From Hyphomicrobiales bacterium (GTDB lineage: Bacteria; Pseudomonadota; Alphaproteobacteria; Rhizobiales; Rhizobiaceae): 64,000 nt of DNA. Both the position numbers and the translations under genes were made by a program. The DNA is taken from assembly GCA_002401155.1 (NCBI GenBank), contig NVSG01000001.1:310001-374000 (forward strand), written 5' to 3'. This document shows, piece by piece, positions 17,628 to 27,084 of this stretch. The first letter of the stretch is position 1, and each line of letters opens with the position of its first letter. The notes beneath the pieces were generated by a model. That model did no database searches. It saw only the letters and a list, made by a program, of their open reading frames with translations, and was not told the DNA's origin.

Positions 17628-18842
17628 TTATATTACCATATTATTTGTCTTCACTTCCTCAATGAATGCCCCCAACAAAGCAGCGTAATTTGTATAGTCA
17701 AAATGACGCTGAGCTGTCACCCTACATTTCATTTGCATTGCCTCATGGTCATCAGATTCAAGGCGCAAAGCCCTCGATAGTGCAGCACTCAGAGATTCTA
17801 CGCTAGCATCTTCATTGCAAATAACGCCTGTCTGACCATCTAAAAGGTACTGCCCCAGATCGCTGGTAATTGTTGAAATCACAGGCGTACCTACGGCAAA
17901 ACTTTCAACGAATTTGGTTGGAAACCCTGCAGTCGAAACCCGATTTCGCCGTCGTAAAAACATTGAAAAATCTGCATTTCGCACCAGTTCAAGCGCTTGA
18001 TCATGCGGTACATATCCATGCGCTCGCACCGATTCCGGTAATTTTTTCATCCCCAATGATGCAACACCCGGAAGAGATAAAACCTGCCCCTTATCCAGTC
18101 CCGCAATATCGATTGCGATTCGTTCTCCCACTGGGTCTATCCGCATTATTGCACAGATCATCTCATCAAGATTATCTTTGGTTCCAGGAGACCCAGTATA
18201 GGCGATTTTCAACCGACCATCTTCTTTGCGCTGAAGGCCGGGGGTAATGGCATTGATATCCAACAATGGCGGCACCCGAACAACGTTCATTCCTGACTCT
18301 TTATAATAATTCTCTAGAAAACTAGAAATCGCAATTATGCCATCAAGCCGCTTATTAAGCAGCCGCATCGAAAATTCAATGTTCCAAAGATAGGGAGAGA
18401 GCGCAAGGTTGAGTGCGTTTTCGGCAGTATACCACTCTACAGCGTCGAAAATGACGGGTATCTTCCGCTTGCGACCCCAACCCGTGAATTGCAGCAAATA
18501 AGGCGTATAGCCACTATACAAAATTATTGCACTGGGAGGAATTGGTTGATCCGACAACCATTGCCGAGTTCGTTGCCCCATCAACGCGTAACGCGCCAAA
18601 CGAATTGGTCTTGGCAGATGCTCGGCGTCACGCTCCTGCATGGAGGCAATCTTGATGCCCTTGCAATATGTCCTCAGAGCAGCACCGCATTCATCAGTCT
18701 GTCCTGATAAGATTACTACCTCATAACCTGCCGCCACCAGAGCATGAGCATTACCGAGAATACGACGCGCTGCTGCACCACCATCAGGGAAACCGAAAGG
18801 CCCTACATAAGCAATCCATTTGCGCGGTTTTAACTTTACCAT
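17628..18842 (-). CDS. Family 4 glycosyltransferase
   Basis: A 404-residue GT-B protein. The N-terminal domain begins KWIAYVGPFGFPDGGAAARR, whose Gly-rich acceptor loop is typical of GT4 proteins. The C-terminal domain has LKIAYTGSPGTKDNLDEMIC, DFSMFLRRRNRVSTAGFPTK and FVESFAVGTPVISTITSDLG, corresponding to the donor-binding region. The usual EX7E first Glu position is unclear. It likely acts at the cytoplasmic face of the inner membrane on the lipid-linked repeat unit. Its start overlaps the end of the flippase gene by a few bases, so the two are translationally coupled. Its C-terminal half resembles that of the shortened gene at 24946-25764, suggesting a related donor sugar. Confidence 0.8.
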   Translation of the reverse strand: MVKLKPRKWIAYVGPFGFPDGGAAARRILGNAHALVAAGYEVVILSGQTDECGAALRTYCKGIKIASMQERDAEHLPRPIRLARYALMGQRTRQWLSDQPIPPSAIILYSGYTPYLLQFTGWGRKRKIPVIFDAVEWYTAENALNLALSPYLWNIEFSMRLLNKRLDGIIAISSFLENYYKESGMNVVRVPPLLDINAITPGLQRKEDGRLKIAYTGSPGTKDNLDEMICAIMRIDPVGERIAIDIAGLDKGQVLSLPGVASLGMKKLPESVRAHGYVPHDQALELVRNADFSMFLRRRNRVSTAGFPTKFVESFAVGTPVISTITSDLGQYLLDGQTGVICNEDASVESLSAALSRALRLESDDHEAMQMKCRVTAQRHFDYTNYAALLGAFIEEVKTNNMVI

Positions 18843-20356
18843 TTCAGCACCCCCCTAACCAGATGGTTAGTACTGCGCACCGCACGCATCATTAACGCAC
18901 GTTCATAGTCATTTATACCGATCAGAAGCATTGCAACACCATAGACGCCGGAGTAGGCCACAACACCAATTAAAAATCCATTCCAGCCAATAGGTAAAGC
19001 CGAATCAAACCACAGTCCAATTACCAAACTAAGCAAACAAGCCGGCAGGATACCTCGTGCCAGTTCAATAAAATAGCGAGACATGTCTAACTTTACTTTG
19101 ATCTGCAATAGTATCGCCGTCAACACGTATCCGACCAGAATGCCTAGCCCAGTACTGATGGCTGCTCCGATCACACCATAGATATTCAATAAAAAAATGG
19201 TCAGTGGAATATTAATTAAAGCCATAATTCCTGTAATGGTCACGCTATACCAATAAAGTCCTTTGACCTGAAGCACGGTGTTGCGAGCATTTCCCATCAG
19301 TTCCAAACAATAAGGCCCAAGCACTGCAAGTAGAACATAATAGGACACCTCATAACCCGGCCCAAGCCATAACCCGATAAATCGTTGGCCAAAAACAAAC
19401 AAACCAGTCAAGATCAGCAATAACGGCAGCGCTTGAAACCTCGATATACGAATCATCAAATTTGTAATTTCTTCCGCATTGATACCTTTATCTAACTGTC
19501 GAATAATATCTGGAGCAAAAAGCTTTGTTATGGTCGTTGCCAAACTCATAAAATACTTATTGAACATCACTCCAATTGCATAGATCGCAACGGGTGCTCC
19601 CCCAAGCATGATGCCAATGATTATGTTATCAATCCGCAGGTAAATCTGATGCACTAATACAGCCACAAAAATTGGCGATGCATAAACGATTATTGGTTTC
19701 AATTCGCTCGCTTTGGGTAGTCCGATCCTAATACTTACGCCAAGCTTAATTGAAGCATATCCCAGACGACAAAAGACCTGTATCATCATAGATACGGTCA
19801 TAACAATCACAACCATCAGAGCCCCGAAACCCCGCCATAATAAAAATATAATGACAGTCGCGGAAAAAATAGACGCCACAATATCAAGACTGCGAAGAAA
19901 TACAAACCTCTCTGATGCTGAGATCAGAGCTCCTATAGGATTGAATGCGAGAACACATGCTACTCCCAAGGACGCTACTGTGATCATATCCTGCAATAAT
20001 TTGATTTCCGACACAGGAAGACTATTGGCAAAGACTGTAGCAGCAAGTAAGCGCAGCCCCCAACCCGCGGCGAGAACGAGTATGCCGATAGCCGCAAAGA
20101 AACCAAGCATCTGAGCAAGGAACGAATCCCGTTTGGGGGTATCAGTCTCATAAAGAACAAAATGGCGAATAACGGTATCTCTTAGGCCAGTATCTAATAT
20201 ACTTAGATAAGCGACGAATGAACCTGCAATAATGAAGATACCATACCCACTTTTCCCTAGTGAAGAGACAAGGATGGGGGTCGAGATAATAGTAATAACT
20301 ATTTTTGTTGCGATTAGAGCATAGCTCAAAATTGCTCCATTAATGCGTTGGCTCAT
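18836..20356 (-). CDS. Wzx-type polysaccharide flippase
   Basis: A 506-residue polytopic membrane protein with about 12-14 hydrophobic segments and no soluble domain. The start INGAILSYALIATKIVITII and the following VSSLGKSGYGIFIIAGSFVA match the N-terminal pattern of the MOP-superfamily Wzx/RfbX transporters. These move undecaprenyl-pyrophosphate-linked repeat units across the inner membrane for polymerisation by Wzy. Acidic and basic residues within helices are present, as is usual. It sits in the middle of the glycosyltransferase genes, overlapping both neighbours by four to seven bases. The substrate should be the FucNAc-containing oligosaccharide predicted from the cluster. Confidence 0.87.
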   Translation of the reverse strand: MSQRINGAILSYALIATKIVITIISTPILVSSLGKSGYGIFIIAGSFVAYLSILDTGLRDTVIRHFVLYETDTPKRDSFLAQMLGFFAAIGILVLAAGWGLRLLAATVFANSLPVSEIKLLQDMITVASLGVACVLAFNPIGALISASERFVFLRSLDIVASIFSATVIIFLLWRGFGALMVVIVMTVSMMIQVFCRLGYASIKLGVSIRIGLPKASELKPIIVYASPIFVAVLVHQIYLRIDNIIIGIMLGGAPVAIYAIGVMFNKYFMSLATTITKLFAPDIIRQLDKGINAEEITNLMIRISRFQALPLLLILTGLFVFGQRFIGLWLGPGYEVSYYVLLAVLGPYCLELMGNARNTVLQVKGLYWYSVTITGIMALINIPLTIFLLNIYGVIGAAISTGLGILVGYVLTAILLQIKVKLDMSRYFIELARGILPACLLSLVIGLWFDSALPIGWNGFLIGVVAYSGVYGVAMLLIGINDYERALMMRAVRSTNHLVRGVLKW

Positions 20357-20757
20357 GTGGCATGACCTCCCAACGTTTGATCAAGCATTGCCTTGTCATC
20401 CGACAGCACCAATGGGAGACAGCTGTTGCTAACCTGAGAGCGGAGCGCTGAATCACTCAGAATCCTACGCATTCTGCTAACAAAATGGAACAATTTGTAT
20501 TGCAACAAATCAGGTAGAGCGACTATTTTATCCCAAATTCTATATGCCGCCTGAAAAAACAGATCGTAAGAACCCGATGGCTGTAAACAAACCAATTTAA
20601 TGCGCTGATCCGCCACCTCCTTAAACACCCCGTCTCCCCTAGTAACAACCAACGTAATATTCCATACTCTATCTGCTATCCCACTCATTATCCGTGATGT
20701 CGATATTCGGGCGCCGCCCGTGTCCAGATTCGGTAAATGGAATACTACTCGTTTCAT
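20353..20757 (-). pseudogene. Family 4 glycosyltransferase with large internal deletion
   Basis: This 134-residue frame aligns at both ends with the full-length glycosyltransferase just upstream (20864-22015). Its first ~90 residues (MKRVVFHLPNLDTGGARIS and NITLVVTRGDGVFKE) match the acceptor-domain start. Its last ~35 (RMRRILSDSALRSQVSNSCL) match the extreme C-terminus (MQRVLTDTKLRSKISNDYL). About 290 residues between are missing, including the whole donor-binding domain, yet the frame is preserved. It cannot be catalytic as a GT-B enzyme. It probably arose by tandem duplication followed by an in-frame deletion. It overlaps wzx by four bases, so it may still be translated and could serve only to couple translation. 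Confidence 0.75.
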
Positions 20758-20863
20758 TTTTTCCCGATTCAATTTGGTCATCAAGACTGCGCTTTATCCC
20801 ATTCATTTTCTGATCTCAATCTAACATTGCCTTCGTGATGATGGTACTTGGCTTTGAGCCAGC

Positions 20864-22015
20864 TTACCCTTGCATCATTTGTTCAAGCTTATCCAGTTTG
20901 GCCTCATCATCTAAAAGCGCAGGTGGCAGATAATCGTTGCTGATTTTAGAGCGCAACTTAGTATCGGTCAGCACCCGCTGCATACCCTCTACAATCGCAT
21001 CCTCATTATTATCCACAATCAGCCCAGTTTCCCCATCCACCAATTGCTCGTCAATGCCTGAAACCTTAGTTGCAACAACGGCTCGGCCCGCAATTTTGGC
21101 TTCATTCACCATACCACACAAGCCTTCATAATATGACACCATAGCAACGACATCGGCATGAACGTAGGCCGGAAACGGATTGCTGAACCGCCCCATAAGA
21201 ATTATTCGATTCTCCAATCCAGCCTTTCGAATTGCATTTTCCAGCAAAGCGCGGTCATTCCCATCACCAACGACAAACCAGCGAAATGCCAGTCCCGCAT
21301 CGGCAAGCCGTTGGCACACCCGCACCATTCTGGTCAATCCCTTGGCCATCTCGCTCAAGCGGCAGACGGTCAGAATACGCAACTCATCGCCTCGACGCGG
21401 AGGAAATGGATCCCCTCCTTTTGTCATTCGTTGGCGCATTTCATCGGGATTGAGGATATTATAGACTACGGTTGCTTTGGGCGCTGTCTCTGGTACAGCA
21501 GCGATCAATGATTGATGAGCGGTTTGAGAGACACAAACATAGTAATCTATTTCCGGTTCGGCGTGACGTATGGCTTTCGCTACACGCCCCGACGGATCAA
21601 CATGCTTGAGATCGTTGCGAATGAAGTGCATCCGAGACGGTGCCCGAACAACGCGGCGACAGAACCATGTTGAGGTACCGTGCAGCAAGGTCGCCGAAGC
21701 ATCGTAGCGACGCAGAAAAAAGGGCAACATGCGGATACCACCGATAGCTCTCGCAGTAAGATAGGCCAGAAAGTCAGGAAGCGCAGCACTCCGTGCTAGC
21801 AGACCTCGCGCACCAAGAAATTTAGCTCCATACATGCTTGGCCGCAGACGAACAAGTCTGATTCGGCCATCCAAAGCCTCCTCAAGCTCCCCGCCCCCCG
21901 TGGTCACTACCAAAGTTATGTCATGCCCACGATCAGCAAGAGCAGTCATAAGCCGTAGAGACGACATTTCTGCACCACCAACCTTAAAAAAGGGGTAGTG
22001 AAAAAGCAGTTTCAA
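20864..22015 (-). CDS. Family 4 glycosyltransferase
   Basis: The ~383-residue GT-B protein starts LKLLFHYPFFKVGGAEMSSL, the typical GT4 acceptor loop. It continues through LRILTVCRLSEMAKGLTRMV (start of the donor domain), IILMGRFSNPFPAYVHADVV and MVSYYEGLCGMVNEAKIAGR, which holds the EX7E motif (E-x7-E). It would transfer a sugar from a nucleotide donor to the lipid-linked oligosaccharide. I chose the TTG at 22015, because AAGAAGGA lies 6-8 bases before it and longer frames would overlap the methyltransferase gene by about 190 bases. A deleted paralog lies downstream (20353-20757). Confidence 0.82.
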   Translation of the reverse strand: MKLLFHYPFFKVGGAEMSSLRLMTALADRGHDITLVVTTGGGELEEALDGRIRLVRLRPSMYGAKFLGARGLLARSAALPDFLAYLTARAIGGIRMLPFFLRRYDASATLLHGTSTWFCRRVVRAPSRMHFIRNDLKHVDPSGRVAKAIRHAEPEIDYYVCVSQTAHQSLIAAVPETAPKATVVYNILNPDEMRQRMTKGGDPFPPRRGDELRILTVCRLSEMAKGLTRMVRVCQRLADAGLAFRWFVVGDGNDRALLENAIRKAGLENRIILMGRFSNPFPAYVHADVVAMVSYYEGLCGMVNEAKIAGRAVVATKVSGIDEQLVDGETGLIVDNNEDAIVEGMQRVLTDTKLRSKISNDYLPPALLDDEAKLDKLEQMMQG

Positions 22016-22028
22016 TATACCGTCCTTC

Positions 22029-22718
22029 TTATTCTGTGCTTGTTTCTGGACGTGCGATGCAAATGACTTGTGATGATGATCTGTCGATTCTACCCCAAAT
22101 TCTACATGAAATATCGAATACACGCCGACCGAAATATTTCCGTATTTGCTTCCATTTAGGAGGCCAGCGATGCACGAGTTCGTGGGCATCGACGACATCA
22201 AATCCAGCTAGGGACACCATGTTTCCAAGATTGGCCGCACTCCAGGAAAACAGGTGAAAATCACGATCATTTTTTCGGAATTTTAAGGACGCTGCATGAC
22301 AAGGAACCACGATCACAAGCAATCCGTCAGATTTAATTTTCTGCCGCATCTTGCGTATCTCACCCAAAGGGTTTTCTACATGCTCAATACAATGATTTGA
22401 AATAATCAAATCGAAAAAATCATCTTCAAATGCGTTAAGATTATTTTCAACTATATGCCCTTTTTTACGAGCGAAATCAATAGCATGAGAACTAATTTCG
22501 ACGCCATATGATCCTCCTAGCTCACTCAGAAGCGCCCCGTCACCGCAACCAAAGTCTAGTATTTTCTCTCTGTCGACACAATAATTAACAAATTTTTCCG
22601 AATTTATTTGCGCACGTATCGCACCGTGACGCGACTGGTCAAGAAAATAAGCCTCATCATAATGTTCGCTGGCTTCCGAATATCTATCAGCCCCCTTTTT
22701 CCAATGTCGCAGTTCCAT
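22029..22718 (-). CDS. SAM-dependent methyltransferase (class I)
   Basis: The 229-residue protein has motif I REKILDFGCGDGALLSELG, an acidic post-motif II residue (YGVEISSHAI), motif III DDFFDLIISNHCIEHVENPL and a motif IV/V region ending VIVVPCHAAS. This is the class I Rossmann methyltransferase pattern, closest to the UbiE/Methyltransf_11 type found in polysaccharide loci. It probably methylates a sugar of the repeat unit or caps the chain. The acceptor cannot be read from sequence. It sits between two glycosyltransferase genes in the same orientation, with only 13 bases to the next gene. Confidence 0.82.
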   Translation of the reverse strand: MELRHWKKGADRYSEASEHYDEAYFLDQSRHGAIRAQINSEKFVNYCVDREKILDFGCGDGALLSELGGSYGVEISSHAIDFARKKGHIVENNLNAFEDDFFDLIISNHCIEHVENPLGEIRKMRQKIKSDGLLVIVVPCHAASLKFRKNDRDFHLFSWSAANLGNMVSLAGFDVVDAHELVHRWPPKWKQIRKYFGRRVFDISCRIWGRIDRSSSQVICIARPETSTE

Positions 22719-22766
22719 ATTTCCTCTTTCATCAGTTTCATTATTTTATAAACAACCGATTTTGTC

Positions 22767-23669
22767 TCATAGATTTCGAATCCCTCGCCTCAACCTTGAC
22801 AGAATTGATCCTGAATATGTAGCGTGGAATGCAGATAAAATATCCGGCGATATTTCAGGAGAAGTTAGCTTGTAAGCTATCGCTTCATCGCTGATTTCAC
22901 TATTTTTGGCTTCGCCTACACGAGTATGGATACCACTTCCATCGAAACCAATATTCTGGATACGGTTGTCTACAGGGTATATTGTGTGTCGTCCAGTCAA
23001 GACTTGCCAGAGGCCAAAGCGAATTGACCATGAGTCGATCTGTCCAGCTAATTGACGACGCAGACGATCCAAACGGTCGGAACCAGCGCTGTTGAGAGTG
23101 CGTCGCAGGTTCCTGTCATTTTTCACGCGCAAGGCATCACGAGCCATCCAATCAACTTCGAACCAACGGTCTGCCCACGTCGCCCAGCCATGGCTACAGT
23201 TGCGCGGCACAGCCATGACGTCATGTGCGTATGCCGGAGAAATCCCGGTTAAAGGACAAAATCCCGTTATCGACCCAACCTTCTGATCATCACCATAATA
23301 TTTCAGACAGTCATTCATGAAACACAAAAAATCCTTTGACACGATCAAATCATCTTCCAGCACGATCACTTGATCATGAAGTTCTAGAATTTGGGAAACG
23401 CCAGAAATGATAGAATTGGCAAGCCCCTTGTTCTGCTCCGCTTCAATTACGGTGAACCCGGCAAAGACTTCCTGCCATTTGGGCTCAAGCAATAATTCAC
23501 GTACGGCAATTACTTGTACCTCAGCATCCGTGTTGCGTGGACCATCAGAAAACACCCAAACCCTGGTTTTTGCTGCCATATCGGCCTGAGCGAGAGCGGT
23601 CAGTGTTTTACTAAGATGATCAGGACGATTATAACCGAAAACTACCACCGGCGCGCAAAACGATGTCAA
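22767..23669 (-). CDS. Family 2-like glycosyltransferase
   Basis: The 300-residue GT-A-type protein starts APVVVFGYNRPDHLSKTLTA, the classical N-terminal strand and loop of GT2-like enzymes (R of YNRP binding donor phosphate). It has VWVFSDGPRN, then EQNKGLANSIISGVSQILEL. The metal-binding acidic triplet is VIVLEDDLIVSKDFL (EDD), and NCSHGWATWADRW follows. This arrangement resembles sugar transferases acting on capsule or LPS precursors. It has no membrane segment and likely acts peripherally at the inner membrane. Its start overlaps the preceding gene's stop by four bases. Confidence 0.82.
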   Translation of the reverse strand: MTSFCAPVVVFGYNRPDHLSKTLTALAQADMAAKTRVWVFSDGPRNTDAEVQVIAVRELLLEPKWQEVFAGFTVIEAEQNKGLANSIISGVSQILELHDQVIVLEDDLIVSKDFLCFMNDCLKYYGDDQKVGSITGFCPLTGISPAYAHDVMAVPRNCSHGWATWADRWFEVDWMARDALRVKNDRNLRRTLNSAGSDRLDRLRRQLAGQIDSWSIRFGLWQVLTGRHTIYPVDNRIQNIGFDGSGIHTRVGEAKNSEISDEAIAYKLTSPEISPDILSAFHATYSGSILSRLRRGIRNL

Positions 23670-24949
23670 TTGGCACGCTCCCGTTCCATCCCTATGATAT
23701 GCTGATAGGCAGAAACCAATGCTTGCAAATTAACTTTAGGGTCATGGGTTTTGCGGGCGCGGACACGGGCGGCGTCCGTCAGTTTAACGGTCAACTCCTG
23801 ATCATCAAACAACCGCCGTACTTGAAACGCCAACATGGCAGGATCGTCCGCACGATATAACAGTACCTCTTCCTCGTCTCGCGCCATCGAAGGTACTCCT
23901 CCAACATAAGCGGCGACCACTGGCACGCCAAGAAGCATGGCCTCACCCATGGTATTGGGACTGTTTTCGATCAATGAAGGCAGAAGATAGACATGAGAAC
24001 GGCACATGCGGGCAGCCATTTCGGCAGAATCAAGCTGACCAGTAAAAATTATGTGGTCAGATAGCCCCAATTCGTTAATCAGCCCGCGCAAATAGGCAGG
24101 ATACCCAATGTGTCGCTTGATGGAGCGTAAGGGTAATTTTGTCGGATCTTCGCCCGCAATATAGATACGAAGATCAGAATAATGCCGCACCAAAAGCGCA
24201 GCCGCATGCATTGCCACATGTGCACCCTTACGCGCTGAAGCGCCGTTGCCGATGAAAATAGAATGCCGTTCGCAATCTGCACCCGCCCAATTTTTCCGGT
24301 AGAATATATCGCGCAAAATCCGGCTACAGTGATGATAACGCGCATCAGGGTTAAGCGCTGCTGCTTGGGCACGATCCCACAGAGTCCGCCCCATGATGTC
24401 GCTGGCAAGAGAAACTGTCTCTAGCTCTGCTTTCAATCGTGGCATAAATCGGAATTTTTTGTTTGCCAACAATGCCAATGCGGTAATCAATCTGCGTGGA
24501 TTTAGCGGATTGAGCATGGAGAGAATCGGCAAATTTCCGAGTTCATAGGGTGCGTAACCGTTGATCACACCTTGTAGCGACAAGAGCCGTGGTCCCTGCC
24601 ATACGGACATAAACCGGCGAGTATATGCCATCTCCGATCCCTCCGCATGTAGGATGTCCGGCTGAAAGTCTTGCAAAACCCTCTTGCAATCTGCATCAGA
24701 GACATCGAACTGATCGGTGGTGCGTTGCGGGACAGCGTAGTAGGTGATGCCATCGCGCTCGATTTTTATGAATTGGTTGACCGGCGCACGCATCGCCACC
24801 GCAATTTCACAGTCTGGTAGGTGCGCCAACTGCTGAGTCATCAGCGAAAGCCAGCCGCCGAACGGGCTGCCTGTCAGGCCAATATCTTCGGCCACGGCGG
24901 GCAGAACAATATTAACCACCCAAAGCACCTTATATGGAGATGCCGTCAT
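23666..24949 (-). CDS. Family 4 glycosyltransferase
   Basis: A 427-residue GT-B protein. The acceptor domain begins YKVLWVVNIVLPAVAEDIGL, and the donor domain contains HSIFIGNGASARKGAHVAMH, DHIIFTGQLDSAEMAARMCR and HVYLLPSLIENSPNTMGEAM. The last matches the E-N-x5-E form of the GT4 donor motif and is followed by LLGVPVVAAYVGGVPSM. It should add one sugar to the repeat unit at the cytoplasmic membrane face. ATG 24949 is chosen because it overlaps the stop of the preceding gene (ATGA). A longer frame to 24997 would lie fully inside that gene. Confidence 0.85.
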   Translation of the reverse strand: MTASPYKVLWVVNIVLPAVAEDIGLTGSPFGGWLSLMTQQLAHLPDCEIAVAMRAPVNQFIKIERDGITYYAVPQRTTDQFDVSDADCKRVLQDFQPDILHAEGSEMAYTRRFMSVWQGPRLLSLQGVINGYAPYELGNLPILSMLNPLNPRRLITALALLANKKFRFMPRLKAELETVSLASDIMGRTLWDRAQAAALNPDARYHHCSRILRDIFYRKNWAGADCERHSIFIGNGASARKGAHVAMHAAALLVRHYSDLRIYIAGEDPTKLPLRSIKRHIGYPAYLRGLINELGLSDHIIFTGQLDSAEMAARMCRSHVYLLPSLIENSPNTMGEAMLLGVPVVAAYVGGVPSMARDEEEVLLYRADDPAMLAFQVRRLFDDQELTVKLTDAARVRARKTHDPKVNLQALVSAYQHIIGMERERAN

Positions 24950-25764
24950 GCTGATCTCCTCAAAACTGAAATAAAATCCGATGCAGTCTTCTGCCAATGA
25001 GGTATATCAAACGGACTGTTCGATGCGCAGATCGGTTTCATATGGACACGTTCTTTTGGTGTAAACATAACAGCCCGCTGGAGCACATCTGATATGTCGG
25101 GCGTAAGAAAACCATTGTGACGATCCTTCAGATAGAGGCCAAGATCGCTTGTATCATTAGTAGTCACGGGAATAGCAAGCGTGGCAGCTTCGATATATTT
25201 CGTTGCAAAGCTGGCGTTGCTAACACTGTTATCTGGTCGGAAAAACACTAAAAAATCAGAACTACGCATCAGGTCTAATGCTTCAGCATGTGGTATTCTT
25301 CCGAGAAATCGAATCGTGTCATTAACTTCCTCGCCTTTGCCGACAAATGACTGCCACTTTAAATCTATGGCATCAATCACCCATGGTAAAATAATTTCAT
25401 TTCTCGCTGTTACTAAATTACAGAGATACCGCAAAGTGAAAATTACATTACCTACCCAGCGAGTTAGTACACACATGCGCAACTGAGTGCCTAGAATACG
25501 CAGCAAGTTACGGATCACCTTGCGTCCCTCCCAGCCAAGGAACGGTTTGCGAATATCAAAACAGCGGCCCCCTTCAATAATGGCCCCGCTAGCACCTCTT
25601 TCATGGCAGAGACCGTTTTCAAGCTTGCCTACAATAACAACGTCAAAACCAATTGACTGAAACAGTTTCTCCAAACCGATCCCACGTGTAGCTGATGCCA
25701 TACGATCAGGCAGACTACATCCGACAACAAGAACTATTTTTTCCAGCTTGGACATCCTTGGCAT
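24946..25764 (-). CDS. Shortened glycosyltransferase, probably internally deleted
   Basis: The 272-residue protein has a GT4-like N-terminal start (IVLVVGCSLPDRMASATRGI) and a GT4-like C-terminal donor subdomain (RIPHAEALDLMRSSDFLVFF and FATKYIEAATLAIPVTTNDT). Its length is about 130 residues short of the 404-residue relative at 17628-18842. The gap falls between residues aligned with VIFDAVEW there (here PWVIDAIDLKW) and GRIPHAEA, removing the linker and the first strand-helix units of the donor domain. The frame is open and coupled to neighbours (four-base overlap downstream, nine bases after the polymerase gene). It is probably inactive as a transferase, though I cannot exclude a natural short variant. 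Confidence 0.65.
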   Translation of the reverse strand: MPRMSKLEKIVLVVGCSLPDRMASATRGIGLEKLFQSIGFDVVIVGKLENGLCHERGASGAIIEGGRCFDIRKPFLGWEGRKVIRNLLRILGTQLRMCVLTRWVGNVIFTLRYLCNLVTARNEIILPWVIDAIDLKWQSFVGKGEEVNDTIRFLGRIPHAEALDLMRSSDFLVFFRPDNSVSNASFATKYIEAATLAIPVTTNDTSDLGLYLKDRHNGFLTPDISDVLQRAVMFTPKERVHMKPICASNSPFDIPHWQKTASDFISVLRRSA

Positions 25765-25773
25765 TGTGTTATT

Positions 25774-27084
25774 TTATCGCCTGTGTGTTTTGCGGGAAGT
25801 TGGCTCACGAAGCATACCACAAGCAGCAGGAAACATGATAAACAACATTACGCCGAATGCAGCAAAAACACTGTTGGTCATAGCCTGAAGACAAACGACC
25901 ACAAAAACGGCAAATGGCAGGGAAAAATCATTACGCAATAGCTTCATCATTCTCACCGGCAAATACAGCATCAAATAAATAAATATGCCGCCAATCACAA
26001 TACCATACTGCGCGAGCGTATCGAGAAAAGGAGAGTGCTTCCCTATTTGTTCCCGAGAGAACACGCCAAATATCGGGTTTTCCATAAACAGGGTCAAACT
26101 GCGCACATAGCGCTCCATACGAATGCCAGCCGTGCCAACGGCCGATTGGGCATTAAGAGAATCTACGATATCTGCAACTTTTCTAGCATAAGGCGTACCT
26201 TCCACAATAGGGGCCAGTATTTCCAAAATAGTCAGCATAATTCCTTCCCCAAAATACAGCAAAAACACCCCGATGACAGGTATGATAACGATAAGAGCAG
26301 CGCTGCGCTTCTTAATGAAAAATGCGGCCGCCACAGCGCTAAGGCTAATTACAACGGCAAAACTATAGCCCGCTTTCAAGATCAATATTGTCGCAGTCAC
26401 GAAATTGATGGCGATCAACCCTACAACACCGTAAGGAATCGCCCGCAAAAGCGTGGGTGCTGACCGGAAATCGAACCGCCGTAACCTAACCAGCATTACC
26501 AAAAGAATAGGCAGAAGCAGAACAATGCTGTAGATAAGGCCAAAGCCACCAACGCCTTGCTCCGATATTTCACGTGCAAAATCGGAAGATCGTGACAAAC
26601 GCCGAGCATTAAATTCACCTCCGTCAGATAGGGAGCTGTACGTAGCTATAATCCATATAGGCATTGTCGCCAGCATCCCCCAAAATACTGGCGCAAGAGT
26701 AGCGGGATTGTATCGGCGGCTTTCGTAAACGACAAGGAGGAATAACATGATCCAGACTTGCAGATATACGGTCAGACCATCCGTTCCAACTAGCACCGAT
26801 TCAACTGTGATATTGTATACTATATAGACAGCTACAAAAAGAACTGGCGCCGTCATTCGACCAAAGATACCTTGAGGTCTTGCCATCTCAAGTACCGCCC
26901 AGATTGCCACGGCAATAACGGCAAGAACACGGAAAACTAATCCATAGCCCAGAATTGGTGACGTCGCCCACAAGCATACGTAAAAGATCATTATATTTTG
27001 AATAGTGATAATTAGCGAACTGACGCCCCGCATTTGCTGGCGGACCGGTGCATACGGATGTGGATGATTGATTTGATTCATCAT
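25774..27084 (-). CDS. O-antigen polymerase-like membrane protein (Wzy-type)
   Basis: A 436-residue integral membrane protein with about 11-12 hydrophobic segments and one larger periplasmic loop near residues 280-350 (PYARKVADIVDSLNAQSAVG then GIRMERYVRSLTLFMENPIF). Sequence around the loop, with GVFSREQIGKHSPFLDTLAQ, resembles the conserved region of O-antigen polymerase/ligase-type proteins (typically G..H..Y/F...). In a Wzx/Wzy pathway it would join repeat units on the periplasmic side. It is the first gene of the minus-strand polysaccharide operon. A second, different protein of this superfamily lies at 33101-34333, so which one is the polymerase is open. Confidence 0.72.
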   Translation of the reverse strand: MMNQINHPHPYAPVRQQMRGVSSLIITIQNIMIFYVCLWATSPILGYGLVFRVLAVIAVAIWAVLEMARPQGIFGRMTAPVLFVAVYIVYNITVESVLVGTDGLTVYLQVWIMLFLLVVYESRRYNPATLAPVFWGMLATMPIWIIATYSSLSDGGEFNARRLSRSSDFAREISEQGVGGFGLIYSIVLLLPILLVMLVRLRRFDFRSAPTLLRAIPYGVVGLIAINFVTATILILKAGYSFAVVISLSAVAAAFFIKKRSAALIVIIPVIGVFLLYFGEGIMLTILEILAPIVEGTPYARKVADIVDSLNAQSAVGTAGIRMERYVRSLTLFMENPIFGVFSREQIGKHSPFLDTLAQYGIVIGGIFIYLMLYLPVRMMKLLRNDFSLPFAVFVVVCLQAMTNSVFAAFGVMLFIMFPAACGMLREPTSRKTHRR

